Assembly (NCBI RefSeq): GCF_001053095.1
Contig: NZ_CGBP01000011.1
Span: forward strand, 1 to 64,000
Length of the DNA: 64,000 nt
Reading direction: 5' to 3'
DNA from: Yersinia similis
GTDB lineage: Bacteria > Pseudomonadota > Gammaproteobacteria > Enterobacterales > Enterobacteriaceae
Shown: positions 40,713 through 50,417 of the stretch, one piece after another
How the letters are laid out: each line of letters starts with the position of its first letter
Numbering within the stretch: the first letter of the stretch is position 1
Program-made: the position numbers and the translations under genes
Notes under the pieces: model-generated
The model's database searches: none
Told to the model about the DNA's origin: nothing
Seen by the model: the letters and a program-made list of their open reading frames with translations, nothing else

Positions 40713-41885
40713 ATGCGAAAAACTTCATCACTGTTTCTCCTGTTTGGCACGTTGTTCAGCGCTGGAGGCTATGGTGCCACTTTTCTCATTTCTGCTTGGT
40801 TCCACTCGCAGGGGGGCAACGACATTGATGCTGGGGCAACCCTCGGTATGGCTCTGTTCGGGACGCTAACAGGTGTACCTTTGGTCGGCTGGTTTGCTGG
40901 AAAGTTAGACGCCTCACGTCTGGCGGCTCTGGCCGCCCTGATCCAGTCCTGTGGCTACTTTCTGCTGGGGAGCCTCAGTGGTGGAAACGGCTATCTACCC
41001 CATATAGCGGCACTGCTGATTGGCCTAGGCTGGGGCATGTTCTATATCGGGGGGCCAATGGCACTGTCTGAACGTCTCACCGATACTGAACGAGGCCCCG
41101 GCTTTACGCGCTTTAGCGCATTCCAGATGACTGGAATTTGCGGTAGCCCTATCCTGCTGACTATCGCGGTGGCACAAGGAGGTATCCCTATTCAGGCCGC
41201 ATTTCTGTTGGTGGGCGTGATGGGGGTCTTCGCTTCTATCTTACTGATAATTTTTGGCACCAGGGAGCCACTTCTCCGGCATGAGAATTCACTACGGCCT
41301 TGGGTAAAAAAAATCACCGTACTCGCCCAAAGCGGAGTCATCAGACCCATCGTGATGGTCTGTCTAGGGGGAGCTGTTTTTTCTGGAATGATGTCATTTC
41401 AGGACTCGCTCACCGACGGTTCATTGGCCAGCGCCAGTACTTTTTTTGCCGTGCATGCCACTACCGCCGTGGTTTCACGCCTGTTACTTGCACGCAAACT
41501 ATCAAGCTGGCCCCGCCCCCCGCTAGTGACGGTACTCTTGTCCTGCCTAATTGCTGGCCTTGTGTGCCTATTAGGAATACCGACGCATGTGAGTTTCCAG
41601 ATTGCTGCCGCCATGCTAACTGGCGCTGGCTACGGTCTGTTATATCCCGTGATTCAAACGTGGGCGGTCAATGAATCGGCCCCTGAAAACCGTCACGCCG
41701 CTCTGACTTGGTTTGTCGTTGCCTACTTCGTTGGTATTTTTGGTTTTCCGCCCTTTGGAGGCTGGGTCCTGGTGACAGCAGGCAAGGTCTGGTTTATCTG
41801 GGTGCTGGCTACCTTGGCCACCTTAGAACTGGTGACAGCGATAGTGAAATGGCCGCAAACCGCTCGCCGCACGATATCATCATAG
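40713..41885 (+). CDS. MFS transporter, third gene of desulfurase cassette
   Basis: A 390-residue protein with about 12 hydrophobic segments and the GWFAGKLDASR loop after helix 2 typical of the major facilitator superfamily. Start RKTSSLFLLFGTLFSAGGYGATFLIS begins the first helix. It starts three bases after the desulfurase gene, so it is translationally coupled. Within the cassette it may export the product, or import a substrate, of the two soluble proteins; this is inference. I cannot assign a substrate. Confidence 0.88.
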   Translation: MRKTSSLFLLFGTLFSAGGYGATFLISAWFHSQGGNDIDAGATLGMALFGTLTGVPLVGWFAGKLDASRLAALAALIQSCGYFLLGSLSGGNGYLPHIAALLIGLGWGMFYIGGPMALSERLTDTERGPGFTRFSAFQMTGICGSPILLTIAVAQGGIPIQAAFLLVGVMGVFASILLIIFGTREPLLRHENSLRPWVKKITVLAQSGVIRPIVMVCLGGAVFSGMMSFQDSLTDGSLASASTFFAVHATTAVVSRLLLARKLSSWPRPPLVTVLLSCLIAGLVCLLGIPTHVSFQIAAAMLTGAGYGLLYPVIQTWAVNESAPENRHAALTWFVVAYFVGIFGFPPFGGWVLVTAGKVWFIWVLATLATLELVTAIVKWPQTARRTISS

Positions 41886-42057
41886 CAATGAAGGTAAAGA
41901 TGGCAGCTTAGGCTGTCATCAGCTAAAGCGGTTAAGACATATTGTATTAAAGAAAACGGGTATCCGGCATAGAAAGGCCAATGAAACTAGCCTCACCTAT
42001 GCCCCATGCAGTTTCCATGCGATATAAAACCGCCAATATCAACTGTTACATCAACTG

Positions 42058-42504
42058 TTATTTGGCCCAACTTGGCTTGTTTAATATATGGTCTTGCCAA
42101 TCAACAACTTCGCTCTCACGTACTGCGATATGGCGTACAGAGATCCGTTCACCATGCATCGCCGCTTTAGAGCCCGTTAAGAGCGGATGCCAACTGGGTA
42201 AATCATGGCCCTCTCCAATCAGGCGATATGCACACGTTGGTGGCAACCAAGCAAACGTCACCAAATTTTCCCGCGTTAACTTGATACAATCCTCTTCTAA
42301 TTCAAAGCGGCGTTCATAGTTACTGCATTGGCAAGTTTTAATATTGAGCTGATCACAGGCGACATTGGTGAAATAAATTTCGTCAGTATCTTCATCAATC
42401 AGTTTATTCAAACAGCATTGACCACATCCGTCACACAATGATTCCCATTCACTATCTGACATTTCAGCCAATGTCTTTTGTTGCCAAAAATGAGGTTGTG
42501 ACAT
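42058..42504 (-). CDS. ycgN: YcgN family cysteine-cluster protein
   Basis: A 148-residue protein of the UPF0260/YkgJ type with a cysteine cluster [12 protein letters not shown] near residues 24-35 and further cysteines in [20 protein letters not shown], which may bind an iron-sulfur or zinc centre. The function is unknown. Length and sequence match E. coli YcgN. It is next to ycgM, transcribed the same way, with ycgL beyond, the usual enteric grouping. Confidence 0.93.
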   Translation of the reverse strand: MSQPHFWQQKTLAEMSDSEWESLCDGCGQCCLNKLIDEDTDEIYFTNVACDQLNIKTCQCSNYERRFELEEDCIKLTRENLVTFAWLPPTCAYRLIGEGHDLPSWHPLLTGSKAAMHGERISVRHIAVRESEVVDWQDHILNKPSWAK

Positions 42505-42606
42505 ATAGGTATCCGGTGTAAATAAATGAGCGGGTCGTTATAGACGCTTTAGCTTACAGATGCAAGTTTTGCCGCCCAACAGTTGGAGCAGACGGCAAGT
42601 TTACCT

Positions 42607-43263
42607 TTATATTATGCGGGTATTTAATGTCTTACCATTGAGCGTGATTTTAAGCATATCACCTGACTGCATCGGCCCTACCCCTTGTGGCGTACCAGTC
42701 AGCACGATGTCGCCAGCACGTAAGGTAAAAAAACGGCTCATGTAACTTATTAACGGAATAATAGGTGTAATCATGTCACGGGTATTTCCCTGTTGACGAA
42801 TTTCATCATTAATCGTTAGCGATAACTCTGCCTGCTGTGCATCACCAAACTCAGCAACAGGAATAAAACCAGAAATGGGGCAAGAGCCATCAAACGCCTT
42901 GGATTTTTCCCATGGTTGCCCCGTTTTTTTAAAACCGGCCTGCAATTCACGTAGCGTTAAGTCCAATGCCACACCATAACCGGCAATCGCACGGGCGACT
43001 CTATCTTCACTGGCTTGCTTTAGCGGTGTACCGATCAATACGGCTAATTCAATTTCATGATGCACAGAGCCAAAATCTTTTGGAATCGATACCGGTTGGC
43101 GGATATCGCATAATGCGGTTTCAGGCTTGATAAACAGTACAGGCTCCACAGAGGCAGTACTCCCCATCTCTTTGATATGTTCGGCATAGTTACTGCCTAC
43201 GCAAACCACTTTATTTACGGGGAAATCCAGCAAAGCCCCTTGCCAGTCTCTATGTTGATACAT
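42607..43263 (-). CDS. ycgM: Fumarylacetoacetate hydrolase-family protein YcgM
   Basis: A 218-residue FAH-fold hydrolase or isomerase. Metal-binding and active-site motifs seen are GSNYAEHIKEMG, the ExE pair in HHEIELAVLIG, and the C-terminal GDIVLTGTPQGVGP. The E. coli homologue is an oxaloacetate tautomerase or acylpyruvase candidate; the substrate is not settled from sequence. The frame is open further to 43299, but the ATG at 43263 (MYQHRDWQG) fits the family. It lies between ycgN and a truncated transglycosylase gene. Confidence 0.92.
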   Translation of the reverse strand: MYQHRDWQGALLDFPVNKVVCVGSNYAEHIKEMGSTASVEPVLFIKPETALCDIRQPVSIPKDFGSVHHEIELAVLIGTPLKQASEDRVARAIAGYGVALDLTLRELQAGFKKTGQPWEKSKAFDGSCPISGFIPVAEFGDAQQAELSLTINDEIRQQGNTRDMITPIIPLISYMSRFFTLRAGDIVLTGTPQGVGPMQSGDMLKITLNGKTLNTRII

Positions 43264-43333
43264 ACTGCCTCTCTTGAATTTATACCCTGATAGACACACT
43301 GAGCAACGGTCTTACAACCGTGGCAAACACAGA

Positions 43334-43948
43334 CTATTGACCGATACTATCTGCCATCATACCAATGCTAATGGCAAAATAGTAAGAGCGATTCCAATGC
43401 ATGATAGTACGGAAATTGTCATAAACCAGAAAAACTCGCCCCTGTAGATCATCGGGAATGATCACCCAAGCACGCGCATCAGATTCAGCAAAGTGCGCTT
43501 TTTGTACAGGCGTGATGCCCAGTTGCTGCCATTGGGCGACTCTCTTAGCTTGCCCATCGTTCAAACCGGCCAACTTCACATCAAAATTTTGCGGTAACGT
43601 CACTTCCTGGCCCCATTCCATCTTGGGTTTCCAACCTTGAGTAGACAGATAATTAGCAGTGGAAGCAAATACATCATCAATATTATTCCAAATATCAATT
43701 TTTCCATCACCATCACCATCAGCGCCATACGCCAGGAAAGAGCTGGGCATAAACTGACTTTGCCCCATTGCCCCTGCCCAAGATCCTCTCAATTGGGGGT
43801 CGTCAACCTTCCCTTGATGGATGATTTCCAACGCAGCCATCAGTTCTTTGGTAAAAAAAGCTTCCCTACGCCCTTCAAAAGCCAATGTAGATAAAGCGGA
43901 AATCACATCTTCTTTACCTTGAATTTTACCAAAACCACTTTCCATCCC
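43334..43948 (-). pseudogene. MltB-like lytic transglycosylase, N-terminus deleted
   Basis: About 204 residues of the catalytic and C-terminal part of an MltB/Slt-family lytic murein transglycosylase. It starts at the catalytic glutamate itself (MESGFGKIQGK) and includes the conserved SWAGAMGQSQFMPSSFLAYG, DGDGKIDIWNN and a C-terminal YFAISIGMMADSI. The usual N-terminal half with the signal peptide is absent; upstream of Gly-Met-Glu the frame changes into unrelated sequence and soon meets a TAA. Without export signal and the substrate-binding N-lobe it is very probably inactive. It directly adjoins ycgL, so the deletion joined the two. Confidence 0.8.
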
Positions 43949-44005
43949 TCTGCGGTCAATGTAGTGATGCTGGACTTAAACGTGGCTGATACTCGAAAGT
44001 TAGCG

Positions 44006-44278
44006 TTATGCTTTGGTTTCACCTAGGTGCATTTTCAGTAAACTTTCCGGCGGTGGAGGAACTTGCAGGTAAAAACCTTGTTCAACAAGCGCATTTTTCA
44101 CCTTCTCCACATCAGCAGTCGCCAAGGTCTTGCGTTCATTTAACGCAAGAAGCATCGCAAACTGTGGCTGGCCAAAACTGGCTAATAATTCAGCGGGAAC
44201 CCGTGAAAAATCATCCTTCTTCTCAATATAAAGGTAGGTTTGATCTCGTTTAGAGCTTCTGTAAATCGCACAAAGCAT
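44006..44278 (-). CDS. ycgL: YcgL family protein
   Basis: A 90-residue protein of the YcgL (DUF709) family: [26 protein letters not shown] near the start and [22 protein letters not shown] near the end are the family signatures. It is a small alpha/beta protein of unknown function, often beside minCDE in gammaproteobacteria, here divergent from minC. Nothing appears missing. It ends 58 bases before the remains of the transglycosylase gene. Confidence 0.93.
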   Translation of the reverse strand: MLCAIYRSSKRDQTYLYIEKKDDFSRVPAELLASFGQPQFAMLLALNERKTLATADVEKVKNALVEQGFYLQVPPPPESLLKMHLGETKA

Positions 44279-44340
44279 GTTTGGACTCTTTATTTGATAA
44301 ATTCAATATTTGATAAGTTCGATGCAAGTCTGCGTAGTGA

Positions 44341-44437
44341 CACCCAAAATGACTCACATTGCAAGGTGGCCCCCCTCCTCCAAGCCAGTTCATGCCAGCG
44401 ATTTGGGTGAGTGAGTACCACGTATGCCACTGCAATG
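44341..44437. repeat. Interleaved inverted repeats upstream of ycgL
   Basis: CACCCAAAAT (44341-44350) pairs with ATTTGGGTG (44401-44409), and CATTGCAAGGTGGC (44357-44370) pairs with GCCACTGCAATG (44426-44437). The two stems interleave, so folding both needs a pseudoknot. It lies 60-160 bases upstream of the ycgL start and could be in its leader. Its nature is unknown. Confidence 0.5.
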
Positions 44438-44978
44438 TCTGGTAAGACAGGTATCATTGGCAACTATAACATGCTTAGTCGGGTCAATAGATGCTTATGG
44501 ATTGATGATTGCCACCATCTCTCCAATGTCAGAGTAGTTTGAATCACCGATGAATGAATGAGATTTCTCCCAAATAATCACAGTGAGGTATTTAACTAAG
44601 CCAATAAGACAACTATCAATATCGCTATTTCGTCATCTTAAGAATGATAACAATCAAATATCATCGCCCCATTTGATAAAAAACACCCCATTACCTAGAC
44701 AAAGACAACCCTTTGTAAAGTAAAACCAAGTGTTGAAAAAATATGCAATCATAAAACAGCGACTGAGTCGCTAAATATAGGGGCTCAGGACTAGCGAATA
44801 ACCAAAAGTTATGCTGTAATTTCCTATCAGTTTGGAATAATTGTGACTTTAAGATTTCAATATATTGATACGGATAGATTTCTTTTTATATTCCCTATAA
44901 CATGCTTAGGAACATCCGAATATTGTACCCCGCATGGTATTCTGGGGATTAAACGTAGCTGAAACTGAGTCAGGATAG
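44438..44978. other. Promoter region of minCDE
   Basis: AT-rich, without an open frame bearing a ribosome site. It should hold the minC promoters. No operator was recognised. Confidence 0.45.
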
Positions 44979-45665
44979 ATGTCACAATCGCCAATCGAGT
45001 TAAAAGGCAGTAGTTTTACCCTATCGGTCGTTCATTTACATGATTCGCGGCCAGAGGTAATCCGTCAGGCATTGCAGGAAAAGGTGGATCAAGCCCCCGC
45101 ATTCCTGAAAAACGCCCCTGTTGTGATTAACGTTGCAACGTTACCTAACGGTGCTAACTGGAAAGATCTTCAACAGGCTGTCACTTCAGCAGGTCTGCGT
45201 ATTGTTGGCATTAGTGGTTGTCAGGATGAGCGTCAGAAACGAGCGATTGCACGTGCAGGGTTGCCATTACTGAGTGAAGGTAAAGGCCAAAAACTGGCTC
45301 CAGAGCCAGTCATCAGTCCGCCGGAAAACGTTCCCACCCAAACGCGTATCATCAACACCCCTGTCCGCTCTGGCCAACAGATTTATGCCCGTAATTGCGA
45401 TTTGATTGTTATCAGCAGTGTCAGTGCCGGTGCTGAATTAATTGCCGATGGTAATATCCATATTTATGGAATGATGCGAGGCCGAGCACTAGCAGGAGCA
45501 TCCGGTGATGCTAAGTGCCAGATTTTTTGTACGCATCTGGGTGCTGAACTTGTCTCTATCGCCGGGCAGTACTGGTTGAGTGATCAGATACCGCTTGAGT
45601 ATTTTGGTCAAGCTGCACGTCTGTATCTACAGGATAATACATTAACTATACAACCTTTAAATTAA
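44979..45665 (+). CDS. minC: Septum site-determining protein MinC
   Basis: Inhibits FtsZ ring assembly away from mid-cell. The 228-residue product has the N-terminal FtsZ-inhibiting domain (about 1-105), a proline-rich linker and the C-terminal beta-helix dimer domain, with [30 protein letters not shown] and the [11 protein letters not shown] signature that binds MinD. It is the first of minC-minD-minE, with 25 and 3 bases between genes. It matches the usual enteric length (231 in E. coli). Confidence 0.97.
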   Translation: MSQSPIELKGSSFTLSVVHLHDSRPEVIRQALQEKVDQAPAFLKNAPVVINVATLPNGANWKDLQQAVTSAGLRIVGISGCQDERQKRAIARAGLPLLSEGKGQKLAPEPVISPPENVPTQTRIINTPVRSGQQIYARNCDLIVISSVSAGAELIADGNIHIYGMMRGRALAGASGDAKCQIFCTHLGAELVSIAGQYWLSDQIPLEYFGQAARLYLQDNTLTIQPLN

Positions 45666-45690
45666 GCCCTTTTGACAAGGAATCCATTTC

Positions 45691-46503
45691 ATGGCACGCA
45701 TTATTGTTGTTACATCGGGTAAAGGGGGCGTTGGCAAGACCACATCAAGCGCGGCTATCGCTACCGGCTTGGCCCAAAAAGGTAAAAAAACCGTGGTTAT
45801 CGATTTTGATATCGGCCTGCGGAACCTTGATTTGATTATGGGATGTGAGCGCCGGGTCGTTTATGATTTTGTTAATGTTATTCAAGGTGACGCCACTTTG
45901 AATCAGGCGTTAATCAAAGATAAACGTACAGATAATCTGTATATCCTGCCCGCATCTCAGACCCGAGATAAAGACGCCCTGACCAAAGAGGGTGTTGAAA
46001 AAGTGTTAAACGATCTTGGTGAAATGAATTTTGAGTTTGTGGTGTGTGACTCTCCAGCGGGTATTGAAAGCGGTGCCTTGATGGCACTGTATTTTGCTGA
46101 TGAAGCGGTTATTACCACAAACCCAGAGGTCTCCTCTGTTCGTGACTCAGACCGTATTCTTGGCATATTGTCATCAAAATCTCGCCGGGCTGAAAATAGC
46201 CAAGAACCGATTAAAGAACATCTGCTGTTGACCCGTTATAACCCTGGGCGCGTTAATCGCGGCGATATGCTTAGCATGGAAGATGTTTTGGATATTTTGA
46301 GGATCCCACTGGTCGGTGTGATACCAGAAGACCAATCGGTATTACGCGCCTCTAACCAAGGTGAGCCAGTGATTCTGGACAAAGAGTCAGATGCCGGTAA
46401 AGCTTATGAAGATACCGTTGACCGCTTGCTAGGAGAAGAACGCCCCTTCCGCTTCGTAGAAGAAGAGAAGAAGGGCTTCCTGAAACGCCTTTTTGGGGGA
46501 TAA
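45691..46503 (+). CDS. minD: Septum site-determining ATPase MinD
   Basis: A membrane-associated deviant Walker ATPase which recruits MinC and oscillates with MinE. The 270-residue product has the deviant P-loop GKGGVGKTT at 10-18, the switch II region VVCDSPAGIE, and a C-terminal amphipathic membrane-targeting helix (EEKKGFLKRLFGG). It starts 25 bases after minC, ends 3 bases before minE, and is the same length as in E. coli. Confidence 0.99.
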   Translation: MARIIVVTSGKGGVGKTTSSAAIATGLAQKGKKTVVIDFDIGLRNLDLIMGCERRVVYDFVNVIQGDATLNQALIKDKRTDNLYILPASQTRDKDALTKEGVEKVLNDLGEMNFEFVVCDSPAGIESGALMALYFADEAVITTNPEVSSVRDSDRILGILSSKSRRAENSQEPIKEHLLLTRYNPGRVNRGDMLSMEDVLDILRIPLVGVIPEDQSVLRASNQGEPVILDKESDAGKAYEDTVDRLLGEERPFRFVEEEKKGFLKRLFGG

Positions 46504-46506
46504 ACC

Positions 46507-46776
46507 ATGGCTTTGTTAGACTTCTTTCTGTCCCGCAAAAAACCGACAGCCAATATAGCCAAGGAACGGCTGCAAATTATCGTCGCTGAACGTCGTCGTG
46601 GGGATAGCGAACCCCATTATCTACCTGACTTGAAACGCGATATTTTGGCGGTTATTTGTAAATATATTCAGATCGACCCTGAAATGCTGCATGTGCAGTT
46701 TGAGCAGAAAGGGGATGATATTTCGGTTCTTGAACTTAATGTGACATTACCGGAAACGGAAGAAACGCCTAAATGA
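46507..46776 (+). CDS. minE: Cell division topological specificity factor MinE
   Basis: Stimulates the MinD ATPase and drives pole-to-pole oscillation, limiting MinCD to the poles. The 89-residue product has the N-terminal membrane-binding and MinD-contact segment ([29 protein letters not shown]) and a C-terminal topological specificity domain ([17 protein letters not shown]...). It ends the operon and is followed by a perfect 11-bp hairpin. Confidence 0.98.
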
Positions 46777-46789
46777 TTTCTTCGCAATA

Positions 46790-46821
46790 GCTCCCCTGTA
46801 TTTATTTACAGGGGAGCCATT
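46790..46821 (+). terminator. Terminator of minCDE
   Basis: GCTCCCCTGTA / TACAGGGGAGC, a perfect 11-bp stem with a 6-base loop, 14 bases after minE, followed by CATTCTC (weak T-run). Confidence 0.78.
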
Positions 46822-46975
46822 CTCAATCAACTGTATATATACCCAGCCCATTAAGGTTGGTAGAATATTGACACGAATCCCTAACGAGAAAGTTTTAATC
46901 TTTAATTCATCAGAGTGTTCATAAATTAAAACTGAAAAGTGTCAGAGTGGAATTAATACCCCCCCTGAATACCGA

Positions 46976-48097
46976 TTAATATTGTTGCAAGATTTCGATC
47001 AATTCAGTAGACAATAAATCGCCACGCCAGCCTGTTAATAATTCAGGTTGAGCATCTGAAAGCTTCAACTTCCAGTGCCAATTGAGTAACTGATTAATTT
47101 GGCGACGTGATGCCAGTAATTCACTACTTAATCCGCTACGTTCACTGACCGATTGAATCAATGCTTTAATATCTTTAAATACTTTTTTGTACCCTGGCTG
47201 ATCAATCAAGTTGGCAATCGGAGGAGGAAGCTGATCTTCGGGGACAGCACTGCCTTCTGCAACCAGTGCCAGCAATGTTCGCCCGTGATAGCGGATCTCT
47301 TGCCCACTCAAACCAAGAGAATCCAATTCACCGAGTGATGTTGGTTGATAGCGGGCAACTTGCCACAGGTTCTCTTCCCTAACCACAAAGTTAACCGCCA
47401 GGTCCCGCTCCCGCGCCTGACGCAAACGCCACTCGGCTAATTTCTGCAAACATGCCAGTTGGTGACCACGGAGTTGCCAGGCATTGGTAATCTCACGGTA
47501 AGCCAATTCAGGATCGAGCGTCTCACTCCGACGACGGCACAGCAATAGACATTCGTCTTTCGCCGCGTCCATACGCCCTGCGGCCTTGGTGGCTTCGACT
47601 AATTTAGCCGCCAGAGGTAAAAGATAAAACACATCTGCCGCCGCGTAATCGCACTGTTTCTCACTCAATGGCCGGGCAATCCAGTCAGTACGTGATTCAC
47701 TTTTATCTAACTCAACACCTTCGAATTCAGCCACCAGCATAGCAAAGCCGCAGGATAGGCTACGTCCAGAAAATGCCGCCAATACCTGAGTGTCAATCAT
47801 CGGGGTTGGCATCTGTTCAAAAGCGTTTAAAAACACTTCGAGATCTTCACTGCCTGCGTGTAAATATTTCACCACATTCAGATCTTGCAGTAACGCGCGA
47901 AAAGGCTGCCATTCCGTGATAGGTAATGGATCAATAAGTGAGAGTTGTTCACCATCATACAGTTGAATCAGACCCAACTGAGGGTAGTAGGTGCGCGTTC
48001 TGACAAACTCTGTATCCAACGCGATGTGAGCATGTGTCCGGGCTTGTTCGCAGACCTGCTGCAATGCATTGTTGGTCGTGATCAACTGATAATTCAA
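46976..48097 (-). CDS. rnd: Ribonuclease D
   Basis: A 3'-5' exoribonuclease in tRNA and small RNA maturation. The 373-residue product has the DEDD motifs (DTEFVRTRTYYP, the central D in HAGSEDLEVF, and YAAADVFYLLPL) and a C-terminal HRDC domain. The frame extends upstream to an ATG at 48136, but the family start (NYQLITTNNALQ) follows a TTG at 48097. E. coli rnd is known to start with UUG, which keeps its expression low, so TTG is chosen. Convergent-side neighbours are minE downstream and fadD upstream, as in E. coli. Confidence 0.93.
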   Translation of the reverse strand: MNYQLITTNNALQQVCEQARTHAHIALDTEFVRTRTYYPQLGLIQLYDGEQLSLIDPLPITEWQPFRALLQDLNVVKYLHAGSEDLEVFLNAFEQMPTPMIDTQVLAAFSGRSLSCGFAMLVAEFEGVELDKSESRTDWIARPLSEKQCDYAAADVFYLLPLAAKLVEATKAAGRMDAAKDECLLLCRRRSETLDPELAYREITNAWQLRGHQLACLQKLAEWRLRQARERDLAVNFVVREENLWQVARYQPTSLGELDSLGLSGQEIRYHGRTLLALVAEGSAVPEDQLPPPIANLIDQPGYKKVFKDIKALIQSVSERSGLSSELLASRRQINQLLNWHWKLKLSDAQPELLTGWRGDLLSTELIEILQQY

Positions 48098-48204
48098 AAC
48101 GTCATTCTCTTGGTCGTTATATCCGTCATCTTTCAAGTGGCAGGCATTTGGCTACCGCCTTCCTGTCTCTTGAAATCTATTGGCTATAGTTCTATAACAA
48201 ACAC

Positions 48205-48232
48205 AACAACGCCGGTGATAACCGGCGTTGTT
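48205..48232 (-). terminator. Terminator of fadD
   Basis: AACAACGCCGGT / ACCGGCGTTGTT, a perfect 12-bp stem with a 4-base loop, 24 bases past the fadD stop; on the minus strand it is followed by G-T-rich sequence with TTTG. Confidence 0.8.
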
Positions 48233-48255
48233 GATGATTAAGTGACTCCGCCAAA

Positions 48256-49944
48256 TTAAACTGCGTCTGTACTATTCAGCTTAATTTCTTCGTCACGTAG
48301 TTCCCTGCGCAATATTTTGCCAACATTAGACTTTGGCAATTCGTCACGGAACTCTACAATTTTCGGTACTTTATACCCGGTAAGATAGCGACGGCAATGC
48401 GTTAGTAATTCTTCAGGGGTCAGTGATGCATCTTTTTTAACAACAAAGACTTTTACGGTCTCGCCGGAAACCTCATTAGGCACGCCAATCACAGCAGACT
48501 CCAGTACTTTCGCATGTAACGCTACCACATCTTCAATCTCATTGGGGTAGACGTTAAATCCAGAGACCAGAATCATATCCTTCTTGCGGTCAACGATGCG
48601 CAAGAAACCGTCCTCATCCATCGTCGCGATATCGCCTGTCGCCAGCCAGCCATCTTTCAATACTTCATCCGTGGCATCTGGCCGCTGCCAATAGCCTAAC
48701 ATAACTTGTGGCCCACGCACCCATAGTTCACCCGGCTTGCCTGATTCTACGTCATTGCCATCATCATCGCGCAGCCGAACATCCGTCGAAGGTACCGGTA
48801 AACCAATACTGCCGCTGTAATGTTTCAGATCATAAGGGTTACCGGTAACTAAAGGCGAACATTCAGTCAAGCCATACCCTTCCAATAGATGCTTACCCGT
48901 CAGTTTTTCCCACTTTTCGGCCACGGCTTTCTGCACCGGCATACCGCCGCCCACAGAAAGGCGCAAAGTAGAGAAATCCAAATGGGTAAACTCTTCGTTA
49001 TTTAATAATGCATTAAATAACGTATTTACCCCTGTTATCGCGGTAAATGGATAATGACTCAGTTCTTTAACCATACCGGAGATATCTCGTGGGTTGGTTA
49101 TCAATAAACTGCGCCCCCCCAGCTCGATAAATAACAGGCAATTCACCGTCAATGCAAAGATATGGTAGAGAGGCAGAGCCGTGACCACCAGTTCATGACC
49201 TGGTTGAAGCAATGGTGCATACGCCGCTTTTGCCTGCTCCAGGTTTGATTGCATGTTGCGGTGTGTCAATATGGCGCCTTTCGCTACACCAGTAGTCCCG
49301 CCGGTATATTGTAAGAATGCCATATCAGTATTGATAACATCCGGTTTGACGTATTGCATTCGACGTCCTTTTTGCAATACGGTACGAAATGAAATGGCAT
49401 CGGGCAGATAGAACTTTGGCACCAGACGTTTAATGTATTTCACCACGAAGTTAACCAACGTCCCTTTTGCTGTTGAGAGTTGATCGCCCATCCGGGTCAA
49501 AATCACATGCCTGATCTGGGTTTTAAAAACAACTTTTTCCAGCGTGTGGGCGAAATTGGAAACAATAACGATGGCCACGGCTCCGCTATCACTAAGCTGG
49601 TGCTCAAGCTCACGTGGGGTATACAACGGATTAACATTCACGACAACCATGCCTGCCCGCAGAACACCAAATAAAGCGATAGGATATTGCAGCAGATTCG
49701 GCATCATCAATGCGACACGGTCACCTTTCTGTAACCCCAGACCTTGCTGTAGGTAGGCAGCAAAAGCACGGCTACGCTCTTCCAGCTTACGGAAAGTCAT
49801 GACCTCGCCCATATTAATAAATGCGGGTTGGTCTGCATAACGCAACGCCGCGTTCTCAAACATTTCCACCAAAGAAGAATAGCGATCCGGATCAATCTCT
49901 GCGGGGACATCTGCCGGATAGCGCTTTAGCCATACTTTTTCCAA
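48256..49944 (-). CDS. fadD: Long-chain fatty acid-CoA ligase
   Basis: Activates incoming long-chain fatty acids to acyl-CoA at the inner membrane, the first committed step of beta-oxidation and the source of the FadR inducer. The 562-residue product has the AMP-binding P-loop [12 protein letters not shown], the [11 protein letters not shown] motif, and the FACS signature [27 protein letters not shown]. The frame is open further upstream, but the TTG at 49944 follows GGAGTGTTACC and gives [14 protein letters not shown], the E. coli start (also TTG). A FadR operator candidate lies 74 bases upstream. Confidence 0.96.
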   Translation of the reverse strand: MEKVWLKRYPADVPAEIDPDRYSSLVEMFENAALRYADQPAFINMGEVMTFRKLEERSRAFAAYLQQGLGLQKGDRVALMMPNLLQYPIALFGVLRAGMVVVNVNPLYTPRELEHQLSDSGAVAIVIVSNFAHTLEKVVFKTQIRHVILTRMGDQLSTAKGTLVNFVVKYIKRLVPKFYLPDAISFRTVLQKGRRMQYVKPDVINTDMAFLQYTGGTTGVAKGAILTHRNMQSNLEQAKAAYAPLLQPGHELVVTALPLYHIFALTVNCLLFIELGGRSLLITNPRDISGMVKELSHYPFTAITGVNTLFNALLNNEEFTHLDFSTLRLSVGGGMPVQKAVAEKWEKLTGKHLLEGYGLTECSPLVTGNPYDLKHYSGSIGLPVPSTDVRLRDDDGNDVESGKPGELWVRGPQVMLGYWQRPDATDEVLKDGWLATGDIATMDEDGFLRIVDRKKDMILVSGFNVYPNEIEDVVALHAKVLESAVIGVPNEVSGETVKVFVVKKDASLTPEELLTHCRRYLTGYKVPKIVEFRDELPKSNVGKILRRELRDEEIKLNSTDAV

Positions 49945-50017
49945 GGTAACACTCCTAAAATTATTATTGGTCGCCATGGTAAAATGCAAACTCACCCCAA
50001 AACCTTAACAATATTTT

Positions 50018-50034
50018 AACTCAGCTTACCAGTT
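50018..50034 (-). promoter_or_regulatory. FadR operator upstream of fadD
   Basis: On the minus strand AACTGGTAAGCTGAGTT matches the FadR consensus AACTGGTCNGACCAGTT at most positions, with a perfect left half, and is close to the known E. coli fadD site (AGCTGGTATGATGAGTT, from memory). FadR is encoded in this window. Confidence 0.65.
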
Positions 50035-50372
50035 TGTTTTTAAACAATTTTGAGGTTGAGATATACATCACTATTTTTTGGCGCTGAGGTCCCCAAAATA
50101 AAAAAAATGACCAAAACAACTAATAAAAATAAATAAAATCAAGTTGTTAGATAAAAAATCCAACGTTAATCGATATAACAGATTGATTATACACTCTTTT
50201 AAATCTAGCTCCGCGACAAAATACCCGTTTGACTAGCCGCTACCCAACTAGGTGCGTCACTACCCAGTAAGATGTTATTCATATAACGTTCAGTAATGGA
50301 GTATTTAATAAACGAATGCGGCATATCTATAAGATATATATGCATATATTAGGTGTAGGGTGGAAAGAGATA
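50035..50372. other. Gap between fadD and slp-like gene
   Basis: AT-rich DNA with no gene seen; it includes the fadD promoter at the left. Nothing else stands out until the slp terminator. Confidence 0.4.
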
Positions 50373-50399
50373 TAAAAAAGGCGCTGGGCTTAGCGCCTT
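50373..50399 (-). terminator. Terminator of the slp-like gene
   Basis: AAGGCGCT / AGCGCCTT with a 6-base loop, followed on the minus strand by TTTTTTATA, 19 bases past the stop codon. Confidence 0.9.
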
Positions 50400-50417
50400 C
50401 TTGTGGCTCTGGATTAG

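Noticed and set aside
41981-42319. A plus-strand frame of 112 codons opposite ycgN
   Set aside because: It is a shadow of ycgN on the other strand, which has clear family identity.
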